Below are positions 1 through 7,758 of a stretch of DNA of 13,010 nucleotides, in pieces. The position numbers and the translations under genes are program-made. Each line of letters opens with the position of its first letter. Position 1 is the first letter of the stretch. A model generated the notes under the pieces. It worked only from the letters and a program-made list of their open reading frames with translations. It was not told the origin of the DNA and did not search any database. Source of the stretch: Planctomycetaceae bacterium (GTDB lineage Bacteria; Planctomycetota; Planctomycetia; Pirellulales; Thermoguttaceae); contig JAITST010000160.1 in the NCBI GenBank assembly GCA_031287585.1, forward strand, positions 1 to 13,010. Reading direction: 5' to 3'.

Positions 1-87
1 GTGCCCGAACCTGCAACGCTTCTTATATTCGGTTGCGGTATTGCAAGTGCCGGTATTATTGCGTTAAAACGGCGTAAGCAGAAATGA
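1..87 (+). CDS. C-terminal end of a PEP-CTERM sorted protein (partial)
   Basis: Reading frame 1 is open from the window edge to a TGA at 85-87 and gives 28 residues. It begins with Val-Pro-Glu-Pro, continues as one hydrophobic segment of about 18 residues (ATLLIFGCGIASAGIIAL) and ends in a basic cluster KRRKQK. This three-part arrangement (VPEP box, single membrane span, short positive tail) is the PEP-CTERM signal. In other bacteria it is recognised by exosortase/EpsH-type transpeptidases, which remove the tail and pass the protein to the surface or extracellular matrix. The mature part lies outside the window, so its function cannot be judged. The GTG at position 1 is most likely an internal Val, not a start. 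The gene is followed directly by a repeat-filled non-coding stretch. Confidence 0.85.
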   Translation: MPEPATLLIFGCGIASAGIIALKRRKQK

Positions 88-99
88 TGTTAGGGCATT

Positions 100-250
100 T
101 CTAAAAACCTCAATTTTAACCGCAGGGTTCGCAGAGAAACGCAGAGATTTTATTTTGAAAATCTTTTGTAATGATTTATAATAATAAGTTGCAAAAAAAA
201 TACTCCTCCGCGATTCTTTGCATCCTCCGCGTTAAAAAAGAGTTTTTAGA
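100..250. repeat. Long imperfect inverted repeat (MITE-like or REP-like element)
   Basis: The left arm (100-147) begins TCTAAAAACCTC and runs through AACCGCAGGGTTCGCAGAG. Its reverse complement aligns with the right arm (204-250), which runs CCTCCGCGATTCTTTGCATC and ends AGTTTTTAGA. The outer 11-12 bases match except for one indel, and the rest of each arm keeps a G/C-rich CCGCG/CTGCG rhythm with several mismatches. The arms are separated by about 56 AT-rich bases. Transcribed, it would make one long imperfect hairpin, so it could also end transcription of the PEP-CTERM gene. The motif 'ccgcagggttcgcagagaaacgcagag' type resembles dispersed intergenic repeats I recall from many environmental genomes. 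No encoded protein and no flanking target duplication is apparent. Confidence 0.6.
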
Positions 251-268
251 GGTTCCCAACACTTTGTT

Positions 269-351
269 CAACCCCTTACGGGGTTGGGTTTGGTGGTTGG
301 CTTGCCCCGTGCTAACGCACGGGGTTATCCATATTTAACCCCTTACGGGGT
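269..351. repeat. Cluster of three short GC-rich palindromes
   Basis: Three hairpin-forming palindromes lie within 83 bases. CAACCCC-TTAC-GGGGTTG is at 269-286. CCCCGTGC-TAAC-GCACGGGG, an 8-bp perfect stem with a 4-base loop, is at 305-324. ACCCC-TTAC-GGGGT is at 338-351. The first and third share the same core and loop, so the outer two are copies flanking a central longer hairpin. This is typical of REP/BIME-like intergenic clusters. No transposase is nearby. It could act as a transcription attenuator or bidirectional terminator between the convergent PEP-CTERM and autotransporter genes, but none of the stems is followed by a strong T-run. Confidence 0.65.
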
Positions 352-556
352 AAAGATTTGCGCTGTTTCTTGACGACAAGCGTCCCCCGATACGTTTTTG
401 ATGTTCCATAATCAACATTTTGGGTTACGATTACATCGCGACAAAAACAACAATTTTCAATCGTGTTCAGACAGAAAAAATTTAGACGAGTTATTCTCTG
501 ATGGATACTTAACAACCTCGCCCGAACGGTTGGGGTTATATTCCCTTTGGGGTGTC

Positions 557-3500
557 CTAGAATATATGTACGAATCCAAACGCCCCAGTGTGAATTTTTA
601 GCCGTTTCCCTATTGTCAGGTCGTAACTTGCTGTCAGGCGGCGGGTGCCTTGTCGGTTCAGGTAGATGTTTCCGCCGAAACCGAAGTTTAGGTAGTGGAC
701 ACCGTTATTCACTCCGTAGATTGTCATCGCTTCTTCGTTCGGTGCCGCTACGAAACGTACCTTTGATTCCGGCGTTCCTTTTCCGAATAGTTGCATCGCG
801 TATGAGCCCTGCATCCATAGCGACGAGAAATCATTTTCGTAACGTACTCTCGCTCCCATACGTCCCAACGCTCTACCGTAATTGTTCTGTTCGTAGTCAC
901 CCGCGACCAACGCGAATCCTTCTTCGGTGTGTGAGTTTTGTTCCGAAATCATAACGTCCGCAGCGATGAACGGTCTTAACGTCGTGAACTTGCCCAAACT
1001 GAATAGCCGTGACCCTTCAGCCGACGCGATTACCGATACACCAGAGAACGATGAAGTCAAACTACTCTGTACATCACTAATCGTAACAGTCCGGCGCGAC
1101 TCGTAGTTTTGGCAGCCGAAACCGCCGTACACTTTTAACTCAACTTCCGCCGGTAACACGCCAATATAGTACGCACCGACTTGGAAATCATGCGCGGTGA
1201 CACGGTCGTTATGACTTGTCATAACCGGATTCGAGTAACCAAACGCTAAACCGCCAACGCTTGTCGAACCGAAAAACATATCCGCCCCAAGCACCAAACC
1301 CGGACGCTGAATCGTGTAACCATAGGAGTTCGGGTCGCCGCCGCCGGTTATCGCTTCCTGATAAATTGTGTCTATCCAGAAACTCACGTGATTGTTTATT
1401 GACCGCCGCCACGCTACGTTTTCCATCTGTAACCTATCCAGCACTGGTCGGGCAAACTCCCACTGCCCCATCATCAACGAGTTAGCCGCAGACGATCCCG
1501 CAAGTTCTGTTTGAATATTCTCACGAACACCCGTATCAAGACCGCGAACAGCACTCAAAAACTCACGATAAACCCCGTAGTCCGTACCCTGTCCATTGTC
1601 AAAAATACTGTCAAACATCGCACCAACCGCACGCGAGTTCTCGTTACCGGTCGAGAATCTGAATTTTTTGTTAATCAGGTACAACGTTGCGGACGTGTTT
1701 GTGTAAGCAATGTCGGTATAAAAATCAGTTGTCAACAATCCGCTCACGCCCGCGAATTGTGTATTGTTCATATTTTTCGCAGCGAAGATTTCGTAACGAT
1801 ATTGAGACGCGGTGAAGTCAGCAAGTGTTTCACCGTCGGCAAAATCAACTTCGACAGTACCACCGGAAACGCTCGCGTCCCTTCTTACTGTAATTTTGTC
1901 TGCCAACAAATTTGTATGGCTAACGTCAACATGATAAACTGAACCTTGTTCAAATACCAAATCGTTATTGATGACAGTGCTACCGATTGCGTTGTCACCG
2001 TCGCCAGCCGAGAACGAACCGTTTTTGCTAACTCTTACAGAGTTTACATAACCAGCGGCATTGAAGCGAGCCAAACTACCTGCTCCGCCAACGTGAACGC
2101 TTGAACCACTGATATTACCCGCCGCAGTCAACGAACCGCTCGCAACGTATGTTTCGCCGGTATATTCCTGACTACTGGCAAAGCGAACAGCGTTGTTACT
2201 CACCACAACTCCGCCAAGCCCAACGATTGAACCGTTGAAATTGCCGGAAGTACGAGCGGTATCAACATTCTTGAACCACAAATACGAGTCTTCTGTTTTC
2301 AGGTTAATGCTTCCTTGCAACGAAACGTGGTCGCCGGACAACGTTCCTTCTTCAACGATTGAACCACCGGTATAAGTGTTCGCACCAACGAGAACAAGTT
2401 CGCCCGCGCCGGTTTTGGTCAACGTTTTACCATTCCAACCTTTTGCGTACTGGACATCTGTTAGATTGTATCTGTCGCTAATCGCGGCATCAAGGACAAA
2501 CGTTTCGTTTTCGTCTTCAATATGGAATGTACCATGAGCGAGATCGTTCTTTGCGTACCAAGTGAGTCCGACTTGCACGTAAAACTCTTTTTGGTTTGCC
2601 GACTTTTCTGTAACGACGGATATAAATTCGCTTTTATCCAAAGACTGACCGGCAACTGTGATTTTTGAAAATTCACCGCTGATGCTATAATCTGCACTAA
2701 TCAACGTGTATTTCGGATTTGCTTCGAGCGGCAGCGCGGCACCTTCGAGGTCGCCGATGTCTCCGCTGAAACCAGTAATGTTGAGAGTCGCACCGTTGAT
2801 GTTCGCACTTCCGCGAGTGACTTCAAACCCCGGTAACGCTTGCGCGTCAGGGAACGTGCTAATACCAACGGACAATTTCGAGCCGTTTTTCGCTTCGAGA
2901 TTACCGTCTGTGATATGAATCGTCGAGTTACCTGTTACACCAAGCGTTGCACCTTTTTCAACAACCGCCGATGTCGCATATACGTGCGTTCCAAAATTTA
3001 GAGTTGCACTATTCGTATTGCCTACTAACAGTTCGCCTTCTTTCACCCAGAGTTTACCGGTAACAGGCGGCGGAGTATCGTTATCAGTCAACGTAACCAA
3101 TCGTATCAACTGTAACGTTCCTTCGCCAGTCTTGACAATGTTGGCATCACCGGAAAGTATCGCATCAATTTTAACTGTGTTATCTTTCACAATGTTGCCC
3201 GTTAAGTCGCCGAAAACATTTATAACATCGTTAGACAACAAAATACCGTTACCAGTGATTGTTGTATCATTCAACCTGATAGTCGAATCATCAGTAAAAC
3301 CGCTGTTAATACTGTCGAGAATCAACGAAGTATTAATCTCAATTGTTCCGTTGTTACTGATAATTTCACCGGCAGCGATTTCACCGTAACCGCCCGCAAC
3401 CGCACCCGCGTTAATGGTGAAACGATTCGTGTCTGCGTCGCTGGTACCGTAAATTTTGCCGTATTGAGCATTTTGTTCTAATATGAACTTGCCTTCTTCG

Positions 3501-6500
3501 ATAACTGTACCACCGTAATATCCGGCTTCGATGAATGTATCGTCGTAATAATATACGGGCAGAATCCTATCCTTATACTTAACATCGTATCGGCTTCGCA
3601 AGTTTACTGTTCCCTCACCAGTTTTACGTATAACGTTGTCCGAATTATAATCACTTGCGATTGTGTCGCCAATCAACATTACCGTTGCTTCACCAGTTTC
3701 GGAATCTATCGCGGTATTCAGTTCAAGATTGTTGTACTGATGCAGAAATATCGCGTTGTAATACGAAACAGGATATTGCTTCTCATCATACGGATCAGTC
3801 ACGATCGCGTATGCGATGTTACCCTGAAAAACGATTGGTTTTGTTGAATCGTCAGAAAGTATCAACGACTGCGTCCAATCAACTTCCGTGAAAATACTTG
3901 AACCAGTCAAGTACAATCCGCCGCCTTTACCGTAACCTGCATTGATGTTATTTTTGAGTTTCGCTTGTTCTTCCTCCGTACTCGTGTAAACAAGTACTTT
4001 CCCAGCGATATTATTGGTGATTTGTGTTCCCGCTGTTATCTTTATTGCGGCATCTTGTGCCATAAATATTCCGCCGCCGTTAAGTTGTGCAACGTTGCCG
4101 CTAACCACAAGCGACGTACTTTTTAAGTCCTTGTAAATCGGTTCATTCAACCAGAAATCGCCAGCGGCGTAAATTGCGCCGCCTTTACCGACTGTTTGAT
4201 GGTCTGCAATAACGTAACGGCTGTTCTGATTGGAGTTATTGAACCGCAACGCCGTCAAATCAGCCATTTGGAACGCACCTCCGTTTGGCGTGACTGTAAC
4301 ATTCTTCGCCGCACCATAGTATTCAACGTCAATACTTGCAACAATATCACCTATCGTTTGGTTCACAACAAATGAATTAACTCTACCGGTTATCGTTATC
4401 GTTTTTCCACTAGCGTCAAAGTCGAGCGTGTTCAGTTGGTCTATCGAATGTAAATACGCATCCGTTGTTTCAAGAACAATGAAACGATTATTGATAGTCA
4501 GGTCACGGTCTATACCGTGACCAATATAATTTTTGATTACCTTATCAGTACCAACATAGTACGAATCCGACGAACCAGTCGGTTCACGATGGTCATCTTT
4601 ACCAATCGACTCACGCACAATGACCAAACCGGCTGTACTATTGTTATATGTATTGAGTGCCTTGTTGTGTCCGAGTTCGAGCGTACCTTTTTCAAGGAAT
4701 GTTGCACCAGTATATTGATTCGAATTTGTGAGAATGAGCGACCCCTTGCCGCGTTTTTCTATCACGCCTTCGCCGAGTATAATACCGTTATACACGATTG
4801 GGTCATTTGTCAACGACAAAATACTCAAAGCGTTCCACCGTACCGGATAACAATCAACCGGCGGAACACCGGAAAAATGTTCGCTGAAATAACGCTGCTC
4901 CTCTGTATCAAGCCAAATCCGGCTTGTTATGTCGCCTGACAACCCGCTAACTAACTGATTCGTGTTGTTCAGATTAAATACAGTATCCTTCTCTAAATAT
5001 ACTTGTTCCGTCTTACCAAAAACGTAATCGTACTTTGTCAGGTGTGTTTTGCTTCCAGAATCATAAGGGTCTCCTGCCTGAATCATTCCTTCGAGAACGT
5101 ATGTAACACCAGTGTAGTCACTGAGATTACTCGACAATTCCAGCGTACCTTTTCCAATCTTGAACAAAGTTCCTTTTTGAAACGTTCCATCTGGATTCTT
5201 AATGTTAGTAATTCGTCCCGAAGTGTTTTCTCCAAGTGAAAATATAACATTTTGTCCAATCTCAAACGTGCCGCCGCCGACAATCCCGAACGTCTCCTCA
5301 CGTGTCGCCGAATTGACTTTTATCCCCTGATAGTAACCATACGAAAGTTGTATTGAATCACCAACTAAAACTTTCGCGTTAGTCTGTATTGTACTCGCGT
5401 CAGCACCAACATGCGGCACCAAAATTCTACCGCCTTCAAGCCGCAGAATGTAAGCATCCAATTTTGCGTCATCGCCGATTTCAACAGTTCCCTTCTTCGC
5501 AACAACGCCGTCATCACCGCCGGTTATACGGAACGTACCGTTGGTTGTTGTTCCGTAATAAGCCGCCGTCAATTCTTCGGTATCGCTATTGATAGCGTTT
5601 CCAACACGCCCTTTTGTAAGTACGTCATCGACTCTCCAAAAACTTTCAATAGACGGAATCCCGCCTGCCGCATTCAAACGGAATGTACCGGCGGAGACTG
5701 TCGTATCACCGATGTAATAGTTTCTGCCCCAGAAATTAGTTTGACCGTCGCCGGTTTGACTAATCATCTGGTTATCGTAAATTGTAGTGCTGTTTATCGG
5801 GTCATAAAAATTAATAACGCCGGTACCAGTTGGATTGAGAATCAACGAACCTTTGTTAATATAGATTGAGTTGGTTACTGTACCGCTTTCCGATACAACA
5901 GCATTTTGCAAGAAACTGATAGCGCCCTCGTGCGTACCGAGACTGACCGTTCCGCTGTCGATGAATATCGCACCGCCGTCTTTTCTACTTGTGTTGCCGT
6001 AGAACAACGAACGATTGTTTATGGATACCAAATTATTGTTATCTGTGATACCGCCGTTGGAAACATAAATCGCGCCGCCCTGACCACCGCTGCCAACCGC
6101 CTTGTTTGCGAGAAACACCGACGGACTGTTGATTGTAACATCGCCGCCGCGAGCGGCAATCGCACCGCCATGAGTTGCTTCGTTATTGAAGAACCTCACG
6201 ATACTTTCGACATTACTGCCTTCAAATGAAAAGTTTGAACGTGAATTTGCGTTCGCACCAACTCCCGCGTAAATCGCACCGCCGGAACCAGTAACATTTG
6301 GAGATGTTTTATTGGCGAAGAAGTTAGTAACTCCGCTGAAGTTAAACGTTGCACCATTCGTTCCGTAAATCGCACCGCCGTCGACGGCGGTGTTGCCGTC
6401 GGACGTAATAAACGACACGTCGCTAATAGCACCAAAGTTGGTAGTTGTGACATTTCTCGTAGTCACTCCCAGATACGTGGTATCATAAACACGTCCAATG

Positions 6501-7396
6501 TTGAATGTACCGCCAGTGGCGTAAATCGCACCGCCAGAATCTAATGCCTTATTTAGCGTGAATGTTGTATTTGAATTGAACGTTGCGGTAGTGTTTCCCG
6601 CGTAAATCGCACCGCCGCTTTTGTCGGCGTTGTTTATCGTGAACGTTGTATTGCCGTTTGTTTCGATGGTAGAATCCAATGCGAACACAGCACCACCGTA
6701 GCCGCCTTGTCCGTTTGAACCGCCTGCGAGTTTAACAATCGCACTATTGTTAGTGAAAATAGCGGTCGTATTGAGTGTAAGCGAAGAACCATTACGAATC
6801 CGCAACGCACCACCACCGTCAATAGCCAAATTATCAACCGAACCAACTCGTTGCCCTTGTTGAAAATGGAACTTGGTATCGGTGTAATGTCCATCACCGT
6901 TAAACACAACGGTTGAACCATCAATGTTTAACAAAGGCGTTGGATTTGATGTACTACCAGTTAGGTAAATATTTTCTAAACGAGTACTATAACCATTATA
7001 ACTGTACCCGTTTATCAGTGTTACATTTGCGTTTACAAAGTTTACAAGGAGTGCTGCGGGGTCTGTCTGGTCTGCAAAACCGTTGTTGAAAAAAATTGTA
7101 CCGACAAAAGTGACGTTGGGGTGATCACTGAATATAATTGAATTACCGTTTGCCGCCGCAGTGACGAGTTCGCCATAGTTACCAACTGCCTCAGGCGGTC
7201 CGGGCTGAGCGGGTGGTTCGGGCTCTGGTTCGGGTTCAACAACAGGCGGTTCAGGTTCGGGCTCTGGCTCAGGTTCGGGTTCTGGCTCAACAACCGGCGG
7301 CTCTGGTTCTGGCGGTTCCTGAGCGCAAAGCACCATGCAGCCAACTGTTATGAAGACCACTGATAAGAGAAGAATCAGTACCAAACGCCGCATCAT
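557..7396 (-). CDS. Giant autotransporter (type Va-like) with Pmp-type and PATR repeats
   Basis: The 2279-residue protein is predicted to be exported and displayed at the outer membrane. The two adjacent ATGs (7394-7396 and 7391-7393) are preceded by GAAGGA, giving a usable Shine-Dalgarno for either. Residues 1-25 form a signal peptide (MMRR, then a hydrophobic core). Cys20 lies in TVGC, a weak lipobox-like context. Residues 27-69 are a Pro-Glu spacer. Residues about 215-500 alternate GGAI/GGAV (234, 261, 288, 340, 372, 410, 440, 474) with FxxN (214, 252, 279, 359, 402, 428, 465, 495), the signature of Chlamydia Pmp passengers. More GG(A/G)(I/L) units occur near 1068-1160. Autotransporter-associated beta-strand repeats (KxGxGxLxL...YTGxTxVxxGxL) are seen near 745, 877, 1257, 1420, 1659 and about 1740. 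Residues about 1914-2279 form the beta-barrel, ending in GFVHIF with the terminal aromatic residue expected for Bam-dependent insertion. Passenger ligand and proteolytic fate are unknown; adhesion is the usual role for this class. Confidence 0.92.
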   Translation of the reverse strand: MMRRLVLILLLSVVFITVGCMVLCAQEPPEPEPPVVEPEPEPEPEPEPEPPVVEPEPEPEPPAQPGPPEAVGNYGELVTAAANGNSIIFSDHPNVTFVGTIFFNNGFADQTDPAALLVNFVNANVTLINGYSYNGYSTRLENIYLTGSTSNPTPLLNIDGSTVVFNGDGHYTDTKFHFQQGQRVGSVDNLAIDGGGALRIRNGSSLTLNTTAIFTNNSAIVKLAGGSNGQGGYGGAVFALDSTIETNGNTTFTINNADKSGGAIYAGNTTATFNSNTTFTLNKALDSGGAIYATGGTFNIGRVYDTTYLGVTTRNVTTTNFGAISDVSFITSDGNTAVDGGAIYGTNGATFNFSGVTNFFANKTSPNVTGSGGAIYAGVGANANSRSNFSFEGSNVESIVRFFNNEATHGGAIAARGGDVTINSPSVFLANKAVGSGGQGGAIYVSNGGITDNNNLVSINNRSLFYGNTSRKDGGAIFIDSGTVSLGTHEGAISFLQNAVVSESGTVTNSIYINKGSLILNPTGTGVINFYDPINSTTIYDNQMISQTGDGQTNFWGRNYYIGDTTVSAGTFRLNAAGGIPSIESFWRVDDVLTKGRVGNAINSDTEELTAAYYGTTTNGTFRITGGDDGVVAKKGTVEIGDDAKLDAYILRLEGGRILVPHVGADASTIQTNAKVLVGDSIQLSYGYYQGIKVNSATREETFGIVGGGTFEIGQNVIFSLGENTSGRITNIKNPDGTFQKGTLFKIGKGTLELSSNLSDYTGVTYVLEGMIQAGDPYDSGSKTHLTKYDYVFGKTEQVYLEKDTVFNLNNTNQLVSGLSGDITSRIWLDTEEQRYFSEHFSGVPPVDCYPVRWNALSILSLTNDPIVYNGIILGEGVIEKRGKGSLILTNSNQYTGATFLEKGTLELGHNKALNTYNNSTAGLVIVRESIGKDDHREPTGSSDSYYVGTDKVIKNYIGHGIDRDLTINNRFIVLETTDAYLHSIDQLNTLDFDASGKTITITGRVNSFVVNQTIGDIVASIDVEYYGAAKNVTVTPNGGAFQMADLTALRFNNSNQNSRYVIADHQTVGKGGAIYAAGDFWLNEPIYKDLKSTSLVVSGNVAQLNGGGIFMAQDAAIKITAGTQITNNIAGKVLVYTSTEEEQAKLKNNINAGYGKGGGLYLTGSSIFTEVDWTQSLILSDDSTKPIVFQGNIAYAIVTDPYDEKQYPVSYYNAIFLHQYNNLELNTAIDSETGEATVMLIGDTIASDYNSDNVIRKTGEGTVNLRSRYDVKYKDRILPVYYYDDTFIEAGYYGGTVIEEGKFILEQNAQYGKIYGTSDADTNRFTINAGAVAGGYGEIAAGEIISNNGTIEINTSLILDSINSGFTDDSTIRLNDTTITGNGILLSNDVINVFGDLTGNIVKDNTVKIDAILSGDANIVKTGEGTLQLIRLVTLTDNDTPPPVTGKLWVKEGELLVGNTNSATLNFGTHVYATSAVVEKGATLGVTGNSTIHITDGNLEAKNGSKLSVGISTFPDAQALPGFEVTRGSANINGATLNITGFSGDIGDLEGAALPLEANPKYTLISADYSISGEFSKITVAGQSLDKSEFISVVTEKSANQKEFYVQVGLTWYAKNDLAHGTFHIEDENETFVLDAAISDRYNLTDVQYAKGWNGKTLTKTGAGELVLVGANTYTGGSIVEEGTLSGDHVSLQGSINLKTEDSYLWFKNVDTARTSGNFNGSIVGLGGVVVSNNAVRFASSQEYTGETYVASGSLTAAGNISGSSVHVGGAGSLARFNAAGYVNSVRVSKNGSFSAGDGDNAIGSTVINNDLVFEQGSVYHVDVSHTNLLADKITVRRDASVSGGTVEVDFADGETLADFTASQYRYEIFAAKNMNNTQFAGVSGLLTTDFYTDIAYTNTSATLYLINKKFRFSTGNENSRAVGAMFDSIFDNGQGTDYGVYREFLSAVRGLDTGVRENIQTELAGSSAANSLMMGQWEFARPVLDRLQMENVAWRRSINNHVSFWIDTIYQEAITGGGDPNSYGYTIQRPGLVLGADMFFGSTSVGGLAFGYSNPVMTSHNDRVTAHDFQVGAYYIGVLPAEVELKVYGGFGCQNYESRRTVTISDVQSSLTSSFSGVSVIASAEGSRLFSLGKFTTLRPFIAADVMISEQNSHTEEGFALVAGDYEQNNYGRALGRMGARVRYENDFSSLWMQGSYAMQLFGKGTPESKVRFVAAPNEEAMTIYGVNNGVHYLNFGFGGNIYLNRQGTRRLTASYDLTIGKRLKIHTGAFGFVHIF
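7190..7318 (-). repeat. Tandem Pro-Glu codon repeat within the autotransporter gene
   Basis: This encodes residues 27-69 of the autotransporter. On the + strand it is a run of 6-base units of the type GGTTCG/GGCTCT/GGTTCA, giving Pro-Glu dipeptides. The block PPVVEP followed by EPEPEP occurs twice (residues 33-50 and 50-61), so an internal duplication is likely. The segment should form a stiff, extended, acidic spacer between the signal peptide and the beta-helical passenger. The near-identical hexamers make replication slippage plausible; loss or gain of whole units keeps the frame. Confidence 0.8.
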
Positions 7397-7758
7397 ATTT
7401 TTCCTTCAATGGAGGACAAAATAATCCGTGTCGGCAAAGAGAAAACGAAATAGTAATAATCCGCCGCCTCATGCCGCGCAATGTCTATCAAAAAATACAC
7501 ACAAGAATAGTCCAAACAGGCAATCCTTGCATGGTATCGTATTCACGTATCGGTATTTTGACTTTTCCAGTGAATTATTACCGTCAAAAATCTGAAAAAA
7601 AATAAATTAGGCGAAGTGGGTAATTGTTATTATCGTGGTGTCATAACAAAAAATTTTGTGGTGTGTAACGCTTACCCTGTTGCTACTTGTAACAATGTAG
7701 GTTACTATAATGTGTGTTGTTTTTGTTTATTATCACAACTGCCAACATACTTAAAATT
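7397..7758. promoter_or_regulatory. Shared upstream region of two divergent genes
   Basis: This 362-base region separates the autotransporter start from the start of the membrane protein gene and must carry both promoters. For the + strand gene there is a TATAAT at 7706-7711, which would start transcription near 7718 and leave a leader of about 40 bases before ATG 7759. No good -35 box is seen at normal spacing (TTGTAA at 7687 leaves only 13 bases, TTGCTA at 7680 leaves 20). For the - strand gene I find no convincing promoter. Two interlocking inverted repeats lie at 7551-7589: CGGTA with TACCG, and TTTTGAC with GTCAAAA. The only clear ribosome binding site is GAAGGA on the - strand just before the autotransporter start. 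Confidence 0.5.

Larger units (their letters stand above)
88..556. other. 469-base intergenic region with repeat elements
   Basis: There is no credible gene between the PEP-CTERM gene and the end of the autotransporter gene, which point toward each other. Short open frames here have no recognisable product and overlap palindromes. The left two thirds hold a long imperfect inverted repeat (100-250) and a cluster of three short palindromes (269-351), annotated separately. The rest, about 352-556, shows no clear structure. It contains no obvious hairpin followed by a T-run to terminate the autotransporter gene. Confidence 0.7.

Noticed and set aside
312..515. A 67-codon - strand open frame.
   Set aside because: It covers palindromes and the unstructured flank, has no ribosome binding site, and its peptide is not protein-family-like.
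1511..1942. A 143-codon + strand frame opposite the autotransporter.
   Set aside because: It is antisense to the barrel and passenger coding sequence and shows no domain, start signal or promoter.
7332..7341. Signal-peptide Cys20 in TVGC read as a lipoprotein attachment site.
   Set aside because: Thr at -3 is unusual for a lipobox, and a lipidated N terminus is atypical for a classical autotransporter; kept only as a remark.
7714..7758. GTG start adding 15 residues to the polytopic membrane protein.
   Set aside because: It lies immediately after a TATAAT box, upstream of the likely transcription start, and has no Shine-Dalgarno; ATG 7759 is preferred.
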